Assembly: GCA_964606895.1 (NCBI GenBank)
Contig: CAZSHX010000007.1
Span: forward strand, 1-64,000
Source: CAZSHX01 sp964606895
Lineage (GTDB): Bacteria > Bacteroidota > Ignavibacteria > Kapaibacteriales > UBA2268
Direction of reading: 5' to 3'
DNA length: 64,000 nt
Of the stretch, positions 9,810-18,022 are shown piece by piece. The stretch's first letter is position 1. Every line of letters starts with the position of its first letter. A model generated the notes under the pieces. The model saw nothing but the letters and a program-made list of their open reading frames with translations, had not been told where the DNA came from and did not search any database. Position numbers and translations under genes: made by a program.

Positions 9810-11687
9810 TTACTCAGATTTTTCACCCAAAAATTGCCGGGCAAATTGGATTTCATACAGTTTTCGGTATATCCCGTTATTCTCGAACAATTCTTCATGA
9901 GTTCCGCGTTCCACAATTTTGCCCTCGTCAAAGACCAAAATATCATCACAATCAATAATAGTTGAAAGCCTATGAGCAACAATGACTGCCGTCCTGTCCT
10001 TCAGCGTTTCGTTGATAGCCTGCTGAACAATTTTTTCCGATTCTGCATCCAAAGAGGAAGTCGCTTCATCAAATATGATGATATATGGATTACGAATCAT
10101 TGCCCTTGCTATTGCAATTCTTTGTCTTTCGCCTCCGCTGAGCATAACACCTCTTTCACCTATAATAGTATCAAAGCCGTTTGGCAATTTTGTGATGAAA
10201 TCATAAGCATTTGCTGTTTTTGCGGCTTCAGCTATTTCTTGGATTGAAGTTTCCCTTAATCCATACCTTATATTATTAGCGATCGTATCGTTGAAAAGCA
10301 TTGTTTCCTGGGAGACTATTCCGAAAAGTTTTCGGTAGGAATCTGTTTTTAGTTCTTTAATGCTTTTACCATCAATTATTATGTCGCCGCATTGCGGGTC
10401 ATAAAACCTTATGAGCAAATCAAGCATTGTTGATTTTCCGCTTCCGCTTGCACCTACAAATGCAACTTTCTTTGTCTTTTTAATTGAAAATGAAACATCC
10501 TTCAAGATTGGAGTATCATCATAAGCAAATTTAATATTTTTAACTTCTATTCCGGTTTCAAAAGAACTGATTTCCATTTCTCCCGAAGGAACGGAAGATT
10601 TTTGGTCCAGTATCTCAAAAAGTCTTTCGGCTGAAACTGCACCACGTTGAAATTGTGCAACGTTATTGACTATGGCGGCAACCGGAGACATCACTGCAAA
10701 TAAAGTGAAAAGAAACAACATAAGGTCATCAGCTTTAAGTTCGCCATGCAAAACAGATGAACCGCCGAAATAGAAAACAAAGCATAAAGCAAGAATAGCA
10801 AAAACTTCATTTATTGATGGCATCGAAGATGTAATCTTTGACAATTTCACAGCGGCTTTAACATATTTTCCGGTTTGCACGCTGAATCTTTTGTTTGCAT
10901 GCTCTTCTGCATTATAGGCTTTTACCACTCTGATTCCGTACAAGGTTTCCTGCAAAGCAGTAGTATAATCCGAAAGTGCATTCTGCATTCTATAGGAATA
11001 ACGTTTAATGAATTTCATTGCAAGCCGTAATGTTGCAAAACTGATAATACTTGTACTGAAGGCAAGTAAAGTAAGTTTGGGAGAAATTGCAAGCAATAGA
11101 GATATATATAGTGATGCTTCAATCATATCTCTGAAAATACCGGTAACAGTTGATATATTGGTTGAGTTCAGAACAGTGATGTCAGACATCAAAACAGTAA
11201 TCAGCGAACCTCCCTGTCTTTTCGAGAAGAAATCTACCGAAAGGGATGTCAGCTTTTTAAAAAGGATATCCCGCATATCTTTAACAATGCCTTCCTGTAG
11301 CTTAACATTGATGACAGAACCCCAATATTTAAGGATATTCTTAATTATAAAAAGAGAGATAATCAGCAAGCCGAGATTTATCAGGGTTATTTGGGTATCT
11401 GTCGGATTTAGAATAATCTTTGTGACTAAGCCGTAAAAATAAATTTTTACATTTTCGAAAACATTGCTACCCGGAATAACTTTGGTTGCATCAGCAATTT
11501 TTGAATTGAAAAGAATTTCGAATATAGGTTTGATTATGGCAATTGACATTGCTGAAAACACCGAGAAAAAAGCATTGACAACTAAAGTCAGAATATATAA
11601 CCCAATAAACGGTTTAGCAAAAACAAAGCTTCTAAGAAGAAGCTTGATTGAGCCGGCTTTTTTATCATCAGGTTTTATTTTTGTCAT
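9810..11687 (-). CDS. ABC exporter, fused permease and ATPase (MsbA/multidrug type)
   Basis: A 625-residue half-transporter: an N-terminal six-helix membrane domain (about residues 1-340) fused to an ATPase. The ATPase has Walker A GASGSGKST near residue 412, a Q-loop VSQETMLF, signature LSGGERQR near 519, Walker B IIIFDEATSSLD near 539 and switch His in VAHRLSTI. It would work as a homodimer in the inner membrane, exporting lipid, drug or peptide; the substrate cannot be read from sequence. The open frame extends 25 codons upstream to 11762, but the ATG at 11685-11687 (MTKIKPDDKK) is the likelier start, because the upstream residues do not look like this family's N-terminus. It is divergent from cstA and lies upstream of, but about 320 nt from, the secreted protein gene. 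Confidence 0.85.
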   Translation of the reverse strand: MTKIKPDDKKAGSIKLLLRSFVFAKPFIGLYILTLVVNAFFSVFSAMSIAIIKPIFEILFNSKIADATKVIPGSNVFENVKIYFYGLVTKIILNPTDTQITLINLGLLIISLFIIKNILKYWGSVINVKLQEGIVKDMRDILFKKLTSLSVDFFSKRQGGSLITVLMSDITVLNSTNISTVTGIFRDMIEASLYISLLLAISPKLTLLAFSTSIISFATLRLAMKFIKRYSYRMQNALSDYTTALQETLYGIRVVKAYNAEEHANKRFSVQTGKYVKAAVKLSKITSSMPSINEVFAILALCFVFYFGGSSVLHGELKADDLMLFLFTLFAVMSPVAAIVNNVAQFQRGAVSAERLFEILDQKSSVPSGEMEISSFETGIEVKNIKFAYDDTPILKDVSFSIKKTKKVAFVGASGSGKSTMLDLLIRFYDPQCGDIIIDGKSIKELKTDSYRKLFGIVSQETMLFNDTIANNIRYGLRETSIQEIAEAAKTANAYDFITKLPNGFDTIIGERGVMLSGGERQRIAIARAMIRNPYIIIFDEATSSLDAESEKIVQQAINETLKDRTAVIVAHRLSTIIDCDDILVFDEGKIVERGTHEELFENNGIYRKLYEIQFARQFLGEKSE

Positions 11688-11835
11688 TCTTATAAAATAT
11701 TCTACTTTAGTTATCACAAGAAAACCAAAAATACTGAATTTTCTACTTTTTCTCACAAACAAATATGAAATGCACTTAAGATTTCATCATTTTTCAATTA
11801 AGATTTTTATTTAAGTATTAGTTTTCTTAAATTTA

Positions 11836-11843
11836 TACTTTTG
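11836..11843 (+). promoter_or_regulatory. Candidate Bacteroidota-type -7 box before cstA
   Basis: TACTTTTG fits the TAnnTTTG -7 consensus known in Bacteroidota and sits 28 nt before the cstA start. I see no clear -33 TTTG at the usual distance, so support is weak. Confidence 0.3.
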
Positions 11844-11870
11844 CAATTTTGACAATTCGGAGAGTAATAT

Positions 11871-13700
11871 ATGAACGCATTGCCTTTAATACTCGTTTCA
11901 CTTGCAATTTTCGTTTTAGCATATAGATTCTACTACAGCTTTATTGCCGCTAAAGTAGCTGTAATCAATGAACTTAGAACTACTCCTGCTCACAAGCTTG
12001 AGGACGGACAGAATTACATCCCAATGAACAAATGGGTTTTGTTCGGACACCATTTTGCCGCAATAGCCGGGGCAGGTCCTCTTGTCGGTCCGGTGCTTGC
12101 GGCACAGTTCGGATATTTTCCGGGATTTGTCTGGATGGTTTTCGGAGCCGTACTTGCCGGCTCGGTTCACGATTTTGTAATATTTGTTGCATCAATCAGG
12201 CACGACGGCAAATCGCTTGCTGAAATAGCCCGAGTTGAAATCGGCAAAGTAAGCGGCATCACTGCATCTTTTGCAATTCTGTTGATATTGGTAATTGCTT
12301 TGGCAGGGCTGGGAATTGTTGTTGTTAATGCTCTAAGCGAAAGTTCATGGGGAACCTTCACGATTTCAATGACAATTCCGATTGCAATTTTCATGGGACT
12401 GTGGATGTTTAAATTCCGTAAAGGCAGAACCGGCGAAGCTACTGTAATTGGAGTAATTTTGCTTACTTTGGCAGTGATACTCGGAAAATATGTACCTGAT
12501 TCTTTCCTTGCTCCATATTTTATGTTCGACCATAAAACACTGACAATAATGCTTGCCCTTTACGGCTTTTTTGCTTCGGTATTGCCTGTGTGGTTACTTT
12601 TAACACCAAGGGACTATTTAAGTTCGATTATGAAATTGACTGTTGTTGCATTTTTAGGTGTAGGAGTGATGATTGTTATGCCGGAATTAAAGATGCCTGC
12701 GTTTACACCATTCATTCATGGCGGAGGACCAATTATTCCAGGACCGCTTTTCCCTTATTTGTTTATAACAATTGCCTGCGGAGCAATTTCGGGTTTCCAT
12801 TCTCTTGTAAGTTCAGGAACATCCCCCAAAATGCTTTCAAGCGAAAAGGACATCAAATGGATTGCAATGGGTTCGATGCTCAGCGAAAGCTTTGTAAGTG
12901 TATTGGCATTAATTGCCGCTTCAAGCCTTTTTCCCTGGGATTATTTTCAGATAAATGTTCCGGTTGAAAAATTCACTCAAATTATTCCGCAGTTGAAATC
13001 CCTCGGATTCAGTCAGACAAATCTTGCAGAACTCAGCCGTGAAGTTGGCGAACAAATTGCTGGAAGACCCGGAGGTGCAGTTTCTCTTGCTGTTGGTATG
13101 GCTCAAATATTCTCTTCAATTCCCGGATTAAGAGGATTGATGTCCTACTGGTATCATTTTGCTATCATGTTTGAAGCCTTGTTCATTCTGACTACGGTTG
13201 ATGCAGGTACGAGAATTGCACGTTTTATTCTTCAAGAATTGCTGGGTAAGGTTTACAAGCCGCTTGGAAGAACAAACTGGATGCCCGGAACCATTATTAC
13301 AAGCATTGTGATTGTCTTTTGCTGGTCATATTTTATTTATACCGGAAGTGTATCCACAATATGGCCCATGTTCGGAGCGGCAAATCAATTGCTTGCTACC
13401 GCGGCATTGGTTATTGGGACATCATTTATAATTAATCGCGGAAAAGCTAAATATGCTTGGGTGACAATAATTCCTCTGGCTTTTGTTGGAGTTGTCACTA
13501 TTACTGCAGGAGTAATGAATATAACAAATATATATTTGCCAATGCTTTCTGTTCCCGGAAAATCAGTTACCGGAACTGTAAATCTCATCCTGACAGTGCT
13601 GATTTTAATCTCGGTTATAATTATTTTCGTGGACGCAGTTCCCAAGTGGATTAAAAAGATAAAGAGTCCCGATTACAAAACATTGGCATATCAAGAATGA
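11871..13700 (+). CDS. cstA: Carbon starvation protein CstA (pyruvate/peptide transporter family)
   Basis: A polytopic membrane protein of 609 residues with the CstA hallmarks: an N-terminal RFYYSFIAAKV helix, then GHHFAAIAGAGPLVGPVLAAQ-type and GSVHDFV segments, with LWLLLTPRDYLSS-like text and CGAISGFHS in the middle. CstA proteins take up pyruvate or peptides and are induced on carbon starvation in Enterobacteria. The protein is somewhat shorter than the roughly 700-residue E. coli form, as in many other phyla. The start is the ATG after a weak GGAGAG site. The stop overlaps the next start by four bases (ATGA), so the two transporters are translationally coupled. Confidence 0.92.
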   Translation: MNALPLILVSLAIFVLAYRFYYSFIAAKVAVINELRTTPAHKLEDGQNYIPMNKWVLFGHHFAAIAGAGPLVGPVLAAQFGYFPGFVWMVFGAVLAGSVHDFVIFVASIRHDGKSLAEIARVEIGKVSGITASFAILLILVIALAGLGIVVVNALSESSWGTFTISMTIPIAIFMGLWMFKFRKGRTGEATVIGVILLTLAVILGKYVPDSFLAPYFMFDHKTLTIMLALYGFFASVLPVWLLLTPRDYLSSIMKLTVVAFLGVGVMIVMPELKMPAFTPFIHGGGPIIPGPLFPYLFITIACGAISGFHSLVSSGTSPKMLSSEKDIKWIAMGSMLSESFVSVLALIAASSLFPWDYFQINVPVEKFTQIIPQLKSLGFSQTNLAELSREVGEQIAGRPGGAVSLAVGMAQIFSSIPGLRGLMSYWYHFAIMFEALFILTTVDAGTRIARFILQELLGKVYKPLGRTNWMPGTIITSIVIVFCWSYFIYTGSVSTIWPMFGAANQLLATAALVIGTSFIINRGKAKYAWVTIIPLAFVGVVTITAGVMNITNIYLPMLSVPGKSVTGTVNLILTVLILISVIIIFVDAVPKWIKKIKSPDYKTLAYQE

Positions 13701-15004
13701 CAAAAGAAAATATTATCAAAAATCCATGGTTTTTTATTCCAACTTTGTACTTTGCTCAAGGTATTCCGTTTATTCTTGTAAACCAGCTTTCGGCGGCAAT
13801 GTTCAAATCCTTGGATGCAAGCAATACTTTCATTGGTCTGACTAGTTTTCTTTACATCCCCTGGTCAATAAAATTTCTTTGGGGTCCGCTTGTTGACGGC
13901 AAAAGTACAAAACGAACGTGGTTGTTGTCAACACAGATTATATTGGGATTGCTTTTTGCCCTGAATGCAATTGCAATTCAAATGCCCTACTTCATTCTTT
14001 TGACTCTTGCTCTTTTCACTTTGATTGCCTTTATTTCTGCAACTCACGACATTGCAATTGACGGGTACTATCTTTATTCACTCGATGAAAAGAATCAGGC
14101 TTTTTTTGTTGGTATCAGGTCAGCTTTTTATCGGCTGGCAATGATATTTGCCGGAGGTTTACTTGTTTCGCTTGCAGGGATTTTCGGTACATATTCCGGT
14201 AGTCTGAAAATCGGATGGTCATTAGCTTTTGGAATTTCCGCTTTTATTTTCGTTATTTTGTTTTTCTATCACAAGTTTGTTTTACCCTATCCTGCCGATG
14301 ATGCCGCAATAATGGGCAGTAAGTCGAGCATACCTTTTAAAGCGGCTTTCAAAGGTTATTTCAGTCAAAAAAATATTGGGATAATTCTTGCTTTCATTCT
14401 TCTCTACAGATTCGGCGAAGGTCTTTTGCTCAAAATGACTCAGCCGTTTCTTCTTGATTCCGGTAACGTCGGCGGAATGGAAATCAGCCTGACCGAGATT
14501 GGAATAATTTATGGCACTTTCGGTGTTTTGGCATTAGTATTTGGCGGAATCTTCGGCGGCTGGCTTATTAAGAAATTCGGACTAAGGAAATTAATCTGGC
14601 CCCTTGCCATTAGCATCCACCTGCCTAATATATTATATGTATATCTTGCCGCAAGCAGGCCAGATATTACGTGGCATTTAAACCTGAGTTTTCTATCTTC
14701 GGGAACGTGGATACTTGCCTTTCATCCAATCGTCCAATTATGCATAATCGTTGAGCAATTCGGTTACGGACTTGGATTTTCTTCCTTTATGGTCTATCTG
14801 CTTTATATTTCAAAGGGCAGGTACAAAACCTCTCATTATGCAATTTCAACCGGACTGATGGCAATCGGGATGATGGTTCCGGGATTCTTGAGCGGTTGGC
14901 TCCAACAGCAGGTCGGTTATCTTTGGCTGTTTATTATTTGCTGTATTGCAACTTTACCCGGCATGCTAACAATATTTTTCCTTCCGTTCAATAGAGAAAG
15001 ATAA
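13697..15004 (+). CDS. AmpG-like MFS permease
   Basis: A membrane protein of 435 residues with about 12 hydrophobic segments. The N-terminus (FIPTLYFAQGIPFILVNQ, then IPWSIKFLWGPLVDG) and the SATHDIAIDGYYL motif match the AmpG/PAT branch of the major facilitator superfamily. AmpG carries anhydro-muropeptides in cell-wall recycling in Proteobacteria; related permeases carry acetyl-CoA or other solutes, so the substrate here is not certain. It starts inside the cstA stop codon. No amidase or beta-lactamase regulator is nearby to confirm a wall-recycling role. Confidence 0.7.
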   Translation: MTKENIIKNPWFFIPTLYFAQGIPFILVNQLSAAMFKSLDASNTFIGLTSFLYIPWSIKFLWGPLVDGKSTKRTWLLSTQIILGLLFALNAIAIQMPYFILLTLALFTLIAFISATHDIAIDGYYLYSLDEKNQAFFVGIRSAFYRLAMIFAGGLLVSLAGIFGTYSGSLKIGWSLAFGISAFIFVILFFYHKFVLPYPADDAAIMGSKSSIPFKAAFKGYFSQKNIGIILAFILLYRFGEGLLLKMTQPFLLDSGNVGGMEISLTEIGIIYGTFGVLALVFGGIFGGWLIKKFGLRKLIWPLAISIHLPNILYVYLAASRPDITWHLNLSFLSSGTWILAFHPIVQLCIIVEQFGYGLGFSSFMVYLLYISKGRYKTSHYAISTGLMAIGMMVPGFLSGWLQQQVGYLWLFIICCIATLPGMLTIFFLPFNRER

Positions 15005-15154
15005 GGAATTTATGAAATATTTTTTTGTTTGAGAACATGAGTAAGATTTGATGAAAAATACTTAATTTTGCATTGAAGATTTTTTTGAATTTTGGAGTTG
15101 AAAAAAGAAATCGAAAAAAGTCTTTTTAAACTTTTATCATGGAAGGAATAATTT

Positions 15155-15469
15155 ATGCTTAAACTTGAATTAGATGTACAAACCGAGAAGCGTTTCGGCA
15201 AATTACTTAACCTACATGGTAGTGATTATATGAGATTAATCAATTCAATGTTTGATTACCGTGTAAACGAGTTAAAAAAAGGAATACGTAATATTGAATT
15301 GGACTTTTCGACTTTTGAACATAAGTATAAAATAAAATCATCGGACTTTTACAGCAAATATGAAAATGGTATATTCGGCGAGGACAGTCACAATAATGAT
15401 TTTTTGATTTGGAGCGGCGAATATGAAAGCTATCTCGAATTCCAAAACGAATTGAAACAACTGCTATGA
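15155..15469 (+). CDS. Small protein upstream of TumE-like toxin, putative antitoxin
   Basis: A 104-residue soluble protein. The N-terminus (LKLELDVQTEKRFGKLLNL) could form a beta strand followed by a helix, as in ribbon-helix-helix regulators, and the rest is charged and helical. It ends in a 4-base overlap (ATGA) with a TumE-family gene, the usual layout of toxin-antitoxin pairs. It lacks an obvious Xre-type HTH, unlike the described TumA antitoxin, so it would be a different partner type. The antitoxin role is inferred only from position. A GGAAGGA site precedes the ATG. Confidence 0.55.
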   Translation: MLKLELDVQTEKRFGKLLNLHGSDYMRLINSMFDYRVNELKKGIRNIELDFSTFEHKYKIKSSDFYSKYENGIFGEDSHNNDFLIWSGEYESYLEFQNELKQLL

Positions 15470-15834
15470 TAACGCAGTATTTCGTGGATTTTGGAAATAT
15501 TATTAATGGGTTGGATTTTGTGCTTAATTCGGAAATTCAAATTCGGAAGATCAATGATTTCTTGGGAATTATCGAAGCAACATTAACTTTTGAAAATGGG
15601 ATATTGGATATTTTGGAAGTAATAAAGCTGACCGAAAATAGAATAACCAAAAAGAAGTACAAATATCATTTTCGTAGCTCTGATGATGGATTGATTTTTC
15701 GGTATGATAATGCACCACATCACCAAAGCATTGAATCATATCCACATCATAAACATTTGAAGTCTGAAATATTAGAAGTTAGTGAACCGGAAATAACACA
15801 AATATTAGCTGAAATAAAATCATTGATGCTTTAA
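15466..15834 (+). CDS. tumE: TumE-family (DUF6516) toxin-like protein
   Basis: A 122-residue protein with the conserved C-terminal signature of the TumE/DUF6516 family: FRYDNAPHH ... YPHHKH, followed by EPEITQIL. The N-terminal half has the usual beta strands with LTFENGILDILEVI and the KKYKYHFR strand. In the characterised TumE/TumA pair the toxin inhibits growth and can stabilise plasmids; the target is not clear from sequence. The His/Asp cluster is intact, so the protein is probably functional. It is coupled to the upstream small gene by a 4-base overlap. Confidence 0.72.
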   Translation: MITQYFVDFGNIINGLDFVLNSEIQIRKINDFLGIIEATLTFENGILDILEVIKLTENRITKKKYKYHFRSSDDGLIFRYDNAPHHQSIESYPHHKHLKSEILEVSEPEITQILAEIKSLML

Positions 15835-15876
15835 GTTCATATATCAATCCAATTCATTACAAAGGAATAGAAAATC

Positions 15877-16317
15877 ATGAAAAATTTAGTTTTTATCGGC
15901 ATCAGTATTCTGTTTCTTGTTTCATGTAGCATTTTCCGTCCTGATAAAGAATATATTGAACCTGAAATACAGGCATTTGGTGATGAGATTATTGATCATC
16001 CTGAAAAACTCAGGGATATCAAAAACAATTTTCCTGATTTATATTGTGAAAAGTATTTATCATCAAATATGATTCCAAGTCAGAACATAAATGGAATTAT
16101 CCAAGACATAGAAAGAACGTTTGAGAAGAAAACATACGGAGAATTTTCTAAGGAGAAATACTATGAATGGGAAATTCCAAGAATATATTCAGATATGAAT
16201 CTTTCTGGTCATAATTTTCATAGTTATCTAATACTTAATAGTCCTGAAGGAATACAGGTAGTATTTATAAGAAAAGATGAATTATTTTATTTACATAATA
16301 TCGGTTTTGTAGAATGA
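15877..16317 (+). CDS. Hypothetical lipoprotein
   Basis: A 146-residue protein with a lipoprotein signal peptide: MKN, hydrophobic core, lipobox LVSC at about residues 14-17. The mature part is acidic and Tyr-rich with no motif I recognise. It lies in the small accessory patch after the TumE pair, with 42 nt between them. It could be an immunity-type or envelope protein; no function is claimed. Confidence 0.65.
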   Translation: MKNLVFIGISILFLVSCSIFRPDKEYIEPEIQAFGDEIIDHPEKLRDIKNNFPDLYCEKYLSSNMIPSQNINGIIQDIERTFEKKTYGEFSKEKYYEWEIPRIYSDMNLSGHNFHSYLILNSPEGIQVVFIRKDELFYLHNIGFVE

Positions 16318-16339
16318 CTCTTGTAAATGGAATTAAAGA

Positions 16340-16651
16340 ATGCTTAATAAAACTATTGCAATAGAACAAGTTAAAAAAATTTTAAATGATTTAAAAGATA
16401 TAGGTTTTGAAATGAATAAAGCTATTCTTTTTGGTTCGTCTGCAAGGGACGATATGAATGAATGGTCTGATATTGACCTTATGTTAGTTTCAGATAAATT
16501 TGCTCTAAATATTTTTGAAAATATAAAATTATATAGCAAAATTAATATCAAATATCCGGATATAGATACACACCCTTATCCAACAGACTATTTCATTAAC
16601 AGCGACCCTTTTATTGAAGAAATTAAAAGAACCGGAATCGAAATTTTATAA
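16340..16651 (+). CDS. MNT-type nucleotidyltransferase domain protein
   Basis: A 103-residue protein with the minimal nucleotidyltransferase motif: the strand AILFGSSARDDMNEWSDIDL contains GSxAR and the metal-binding DID pair. Such stand-alone MNT proteins usually act as antitoxins that AMPylate a partner HEPN toxin, or as small-molecule transferases. No HEPN protein is adjacent; the only following reading frame is a 34-residue micro-ORF. It starts 22 nt after the lipoprotein gene, so both may be cotranscribed. Confidence 0.75.
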   Translation: MLNKTIAIEQVKKILNDLKDIGFEMNKAILFGSSARDDMNEWSDIDLMLVSDKFALNIFENIKLYSKINIKYPDIDTHPYPTDYFINSDPFIEEIKRTGIEIL

Positions 16652-16652
16652 A

Positions 16653-16757
16653 ATGAACGGTATGCCTTTTTCTACAAAATATCATGTTTTAACCTTTGAT
16701 TCTGATGGAAATTTGATTTCTTTCGGTTGTGATTTTTCAAAAAAAGATACAAGATAA
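16653..16757 (+). CDS. Micro-ORF of 34 residues after the MNT gene
   Basis: ATG at 16653 follows the MNT stop by one base and the frame ends at TAA 16755-16757. The product starts MNGMPFSTKYHVL and contains FDSDGNLISFG, a beta-hairpin-like strand. Tight coupling suggests it may be translated, but there is no recognisable domain. It could also be the remnant of a longer gene. Confidence 0.3.
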   Translation: MNGMPFSTKYHVLTFDSDGNLISFGCDFSKKDTR

Positions 16758-16818
16758 AATACCACTCTTATATAAACGTTTAGCAATATATGTTTTGTTT
16801 CACTAATTATATAATATT

Positions 16819-17208
16819 ATGAGTTACTATTTCAATAAAACAATAAAATCAACTTTTCCGGATGCAATACTGAAAGCAACGGAAGCTTTGAAAAACGAGG
16901 GTTTCGGCGTTCTAACCGAGATTGATGTTAAAGCGACACTCAAAAAAAAGATTGACGTTGATTTCCGTAACTACCATATTCTCGGAGCCTGCAGTCCTCA
17001 GCATGCATTCAAAGCTTTGAGCAAAGAAGATAAAATCGGCACAATGCTTCCGTGCAGTGTTATTGTTCAGCAGGTTGACGAGGAGCATTGCGAAATATCG
17101 GCAATTGACCCCGTGGCATCAATGATGGCTGTCGGAAATGAAAATCTTGGGGAATTAGCTATTGAAATTCAGTCGAAATTGAAAAGAGTGGTTGAATCTC
17201 TTTCATAG
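16819..17208 (+). CDS. DUF302 domain protein
   Basis: A 129-residue cytosolic protein. The DUF302 pattern is clear: an N-terminal FNKTIKSTFPDAILKATEAL strand-helix, the segment VKATLKKKIDVDFRNYHILGACSP, and a later MLPCSVIVQQ strand followed by IDPVASM. The fold is a small alpha/beta dimer of unknown biochemical role, often near heavy-metal or sulfur genes. It is complete and of usual length. No partner is apparent here. Confidence 0.85.
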   Translation: MSYYFNKTIKSTFPDAILKATEALKNEGFGVLTEIDVKATLKKKIDVDFRNYHILGACSPQHAFKALSKEDKIGTMLPCSVIVQQVDEEHCEISAIDPVASMMAVGNENLGELAIEIQSKLKRVVESLS

Positions 17209-17288
17209 ACTGTTTCACCAAATAATTTGTCCATATTGGCAAAGTTTAGTATTTTTGGATGGATTTATTTATTCATTAAATAATTTAT

Positions 17289-17819
17289 TTGAAAAGAACT
17301 CTGTCAATATTGCTGATTACTGCATTCCTGCTCAATTCAATCGGGATTATTTTCGCATTTTTTCATCAGAAGAGCCAAATTAAAAGCGAATTTAAAAGCT
17401 TTCTTAAATCGGGCATTCCTCTTTCAAATCTCGAAGTAATTAAAATTCCTAAGAACGAAAATTCATTATCAGGATTCAAAAGAATCGAAGATAATGAATT
17501 TCGGTTAAATGGCAAGATGTACGATATTGTCAAAGAAGTTCATACTTTCAGTCAAATAATTTTCTACTGCGTCAACGATGAAAAAGAAGAACGGCTTTTG
17601 GAAAAATTTTCTGACTCAATAAAAAATCTTGCCGAGACCAAAGATTCTTTCAAGAAAAATCTTGGGAAGTTAATCAAATATTTATTCCTCGAGCTTATTG
17701 AATTTCAAACCGAAAAAAATATCCCGTATGTTTCAGTAATTGGATTGATATCCTTAAAGACTGATGCTGTATCTTTCATTCCTGAAATTTCTTCTCCTCC
17801 TCCAAAATATCAAGTTTAA
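17289..17819 (+). CDS. Membrane-anchored hypothetical protein (TTG start)
   Basis: A 176-residue protein that appears to start at TTG (17289); no ATG lies nearby, but the following KRTLSILLITAF and GIIFAFF stretch makes a convincing signal anchor. The body is charged and mixed alpha/beta. The C-terminus ends EISSPPPKYQV, a proline tail seen in several small Bacteroidota membrane proteins found beside TonB receptors. I do not recognise a family with confidence. It lies about 200 nt upstream of the TonB-dependent receptor on the same strand. Confidence 0.6.
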   Translation: MKRTLSILLITAFLLNSIGIIFAFFHQKSQIKSEFKSFLKSGIPLSNLEVIKIPKNENSLSGFKRIEDNEFRLNGKMYDIVKEVHTFSQIIFYCVNDEKEERLLEKFSDSIKNLAETKDSFKKNLGKLIKYLFLELIEFQTEKNIPYVSVIGLISLKTDAVSFIPEISSPPPKYQV

Positions 17820-17915
17820 ATATTACACCGAAATTCTTGGTAAATTAATTTATTGCCAAGAGTTTATTATTGGTTCTTATAACAAGTCACATTAATAAAT
17901 TATATAAATTCGTAT

Positions 17916-17941
17916 CAGACAAGCATGGATGCTTGTCCTAC
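17916..17941 (-). repeat. REP-like palindromic element
   Basis: An 8-bp perfect stem, GACAAGCA/TGCTTGTC (17918-17937), has a 4-base loop. Read on the minus strand it is preceded by GTAG, the foot motif of REP elements mobilised by RAYT transposases. It lies about 80 nt upstream of the TonB receptor start. No RAYT gene is in this window. Confidence 0.45.
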
Positions 17942-18022
17942 TTTTATGTGTAGGTGTTATAAGTGAATATTCTGACTTAATTTTCGATAAACAAAATATT
18001 AAATTTAAAATACAAGGAACTT

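Noticed and set aside
11008..11814. Long plus-strand frames opposite the ABC exporter gene
   Set aside because: They mirror the real gene on the minus strand and carry no motifs.
15063..15070. TAATTTTG resembling a -7 box before the TumE pair
   Set aside because: The nearest TTTG (15047-15050) is 12 bases away, shorter than the usual spacing, so it is not listed as a promoter.
17192..17383. A 63-residue plus-strand frame between the DUF302 gene and the membrane-anchored unknown
   Set aside because: It starts inside the DUF302 gene and overlaps the better-supported TTG-start gene, so it is a shadow.
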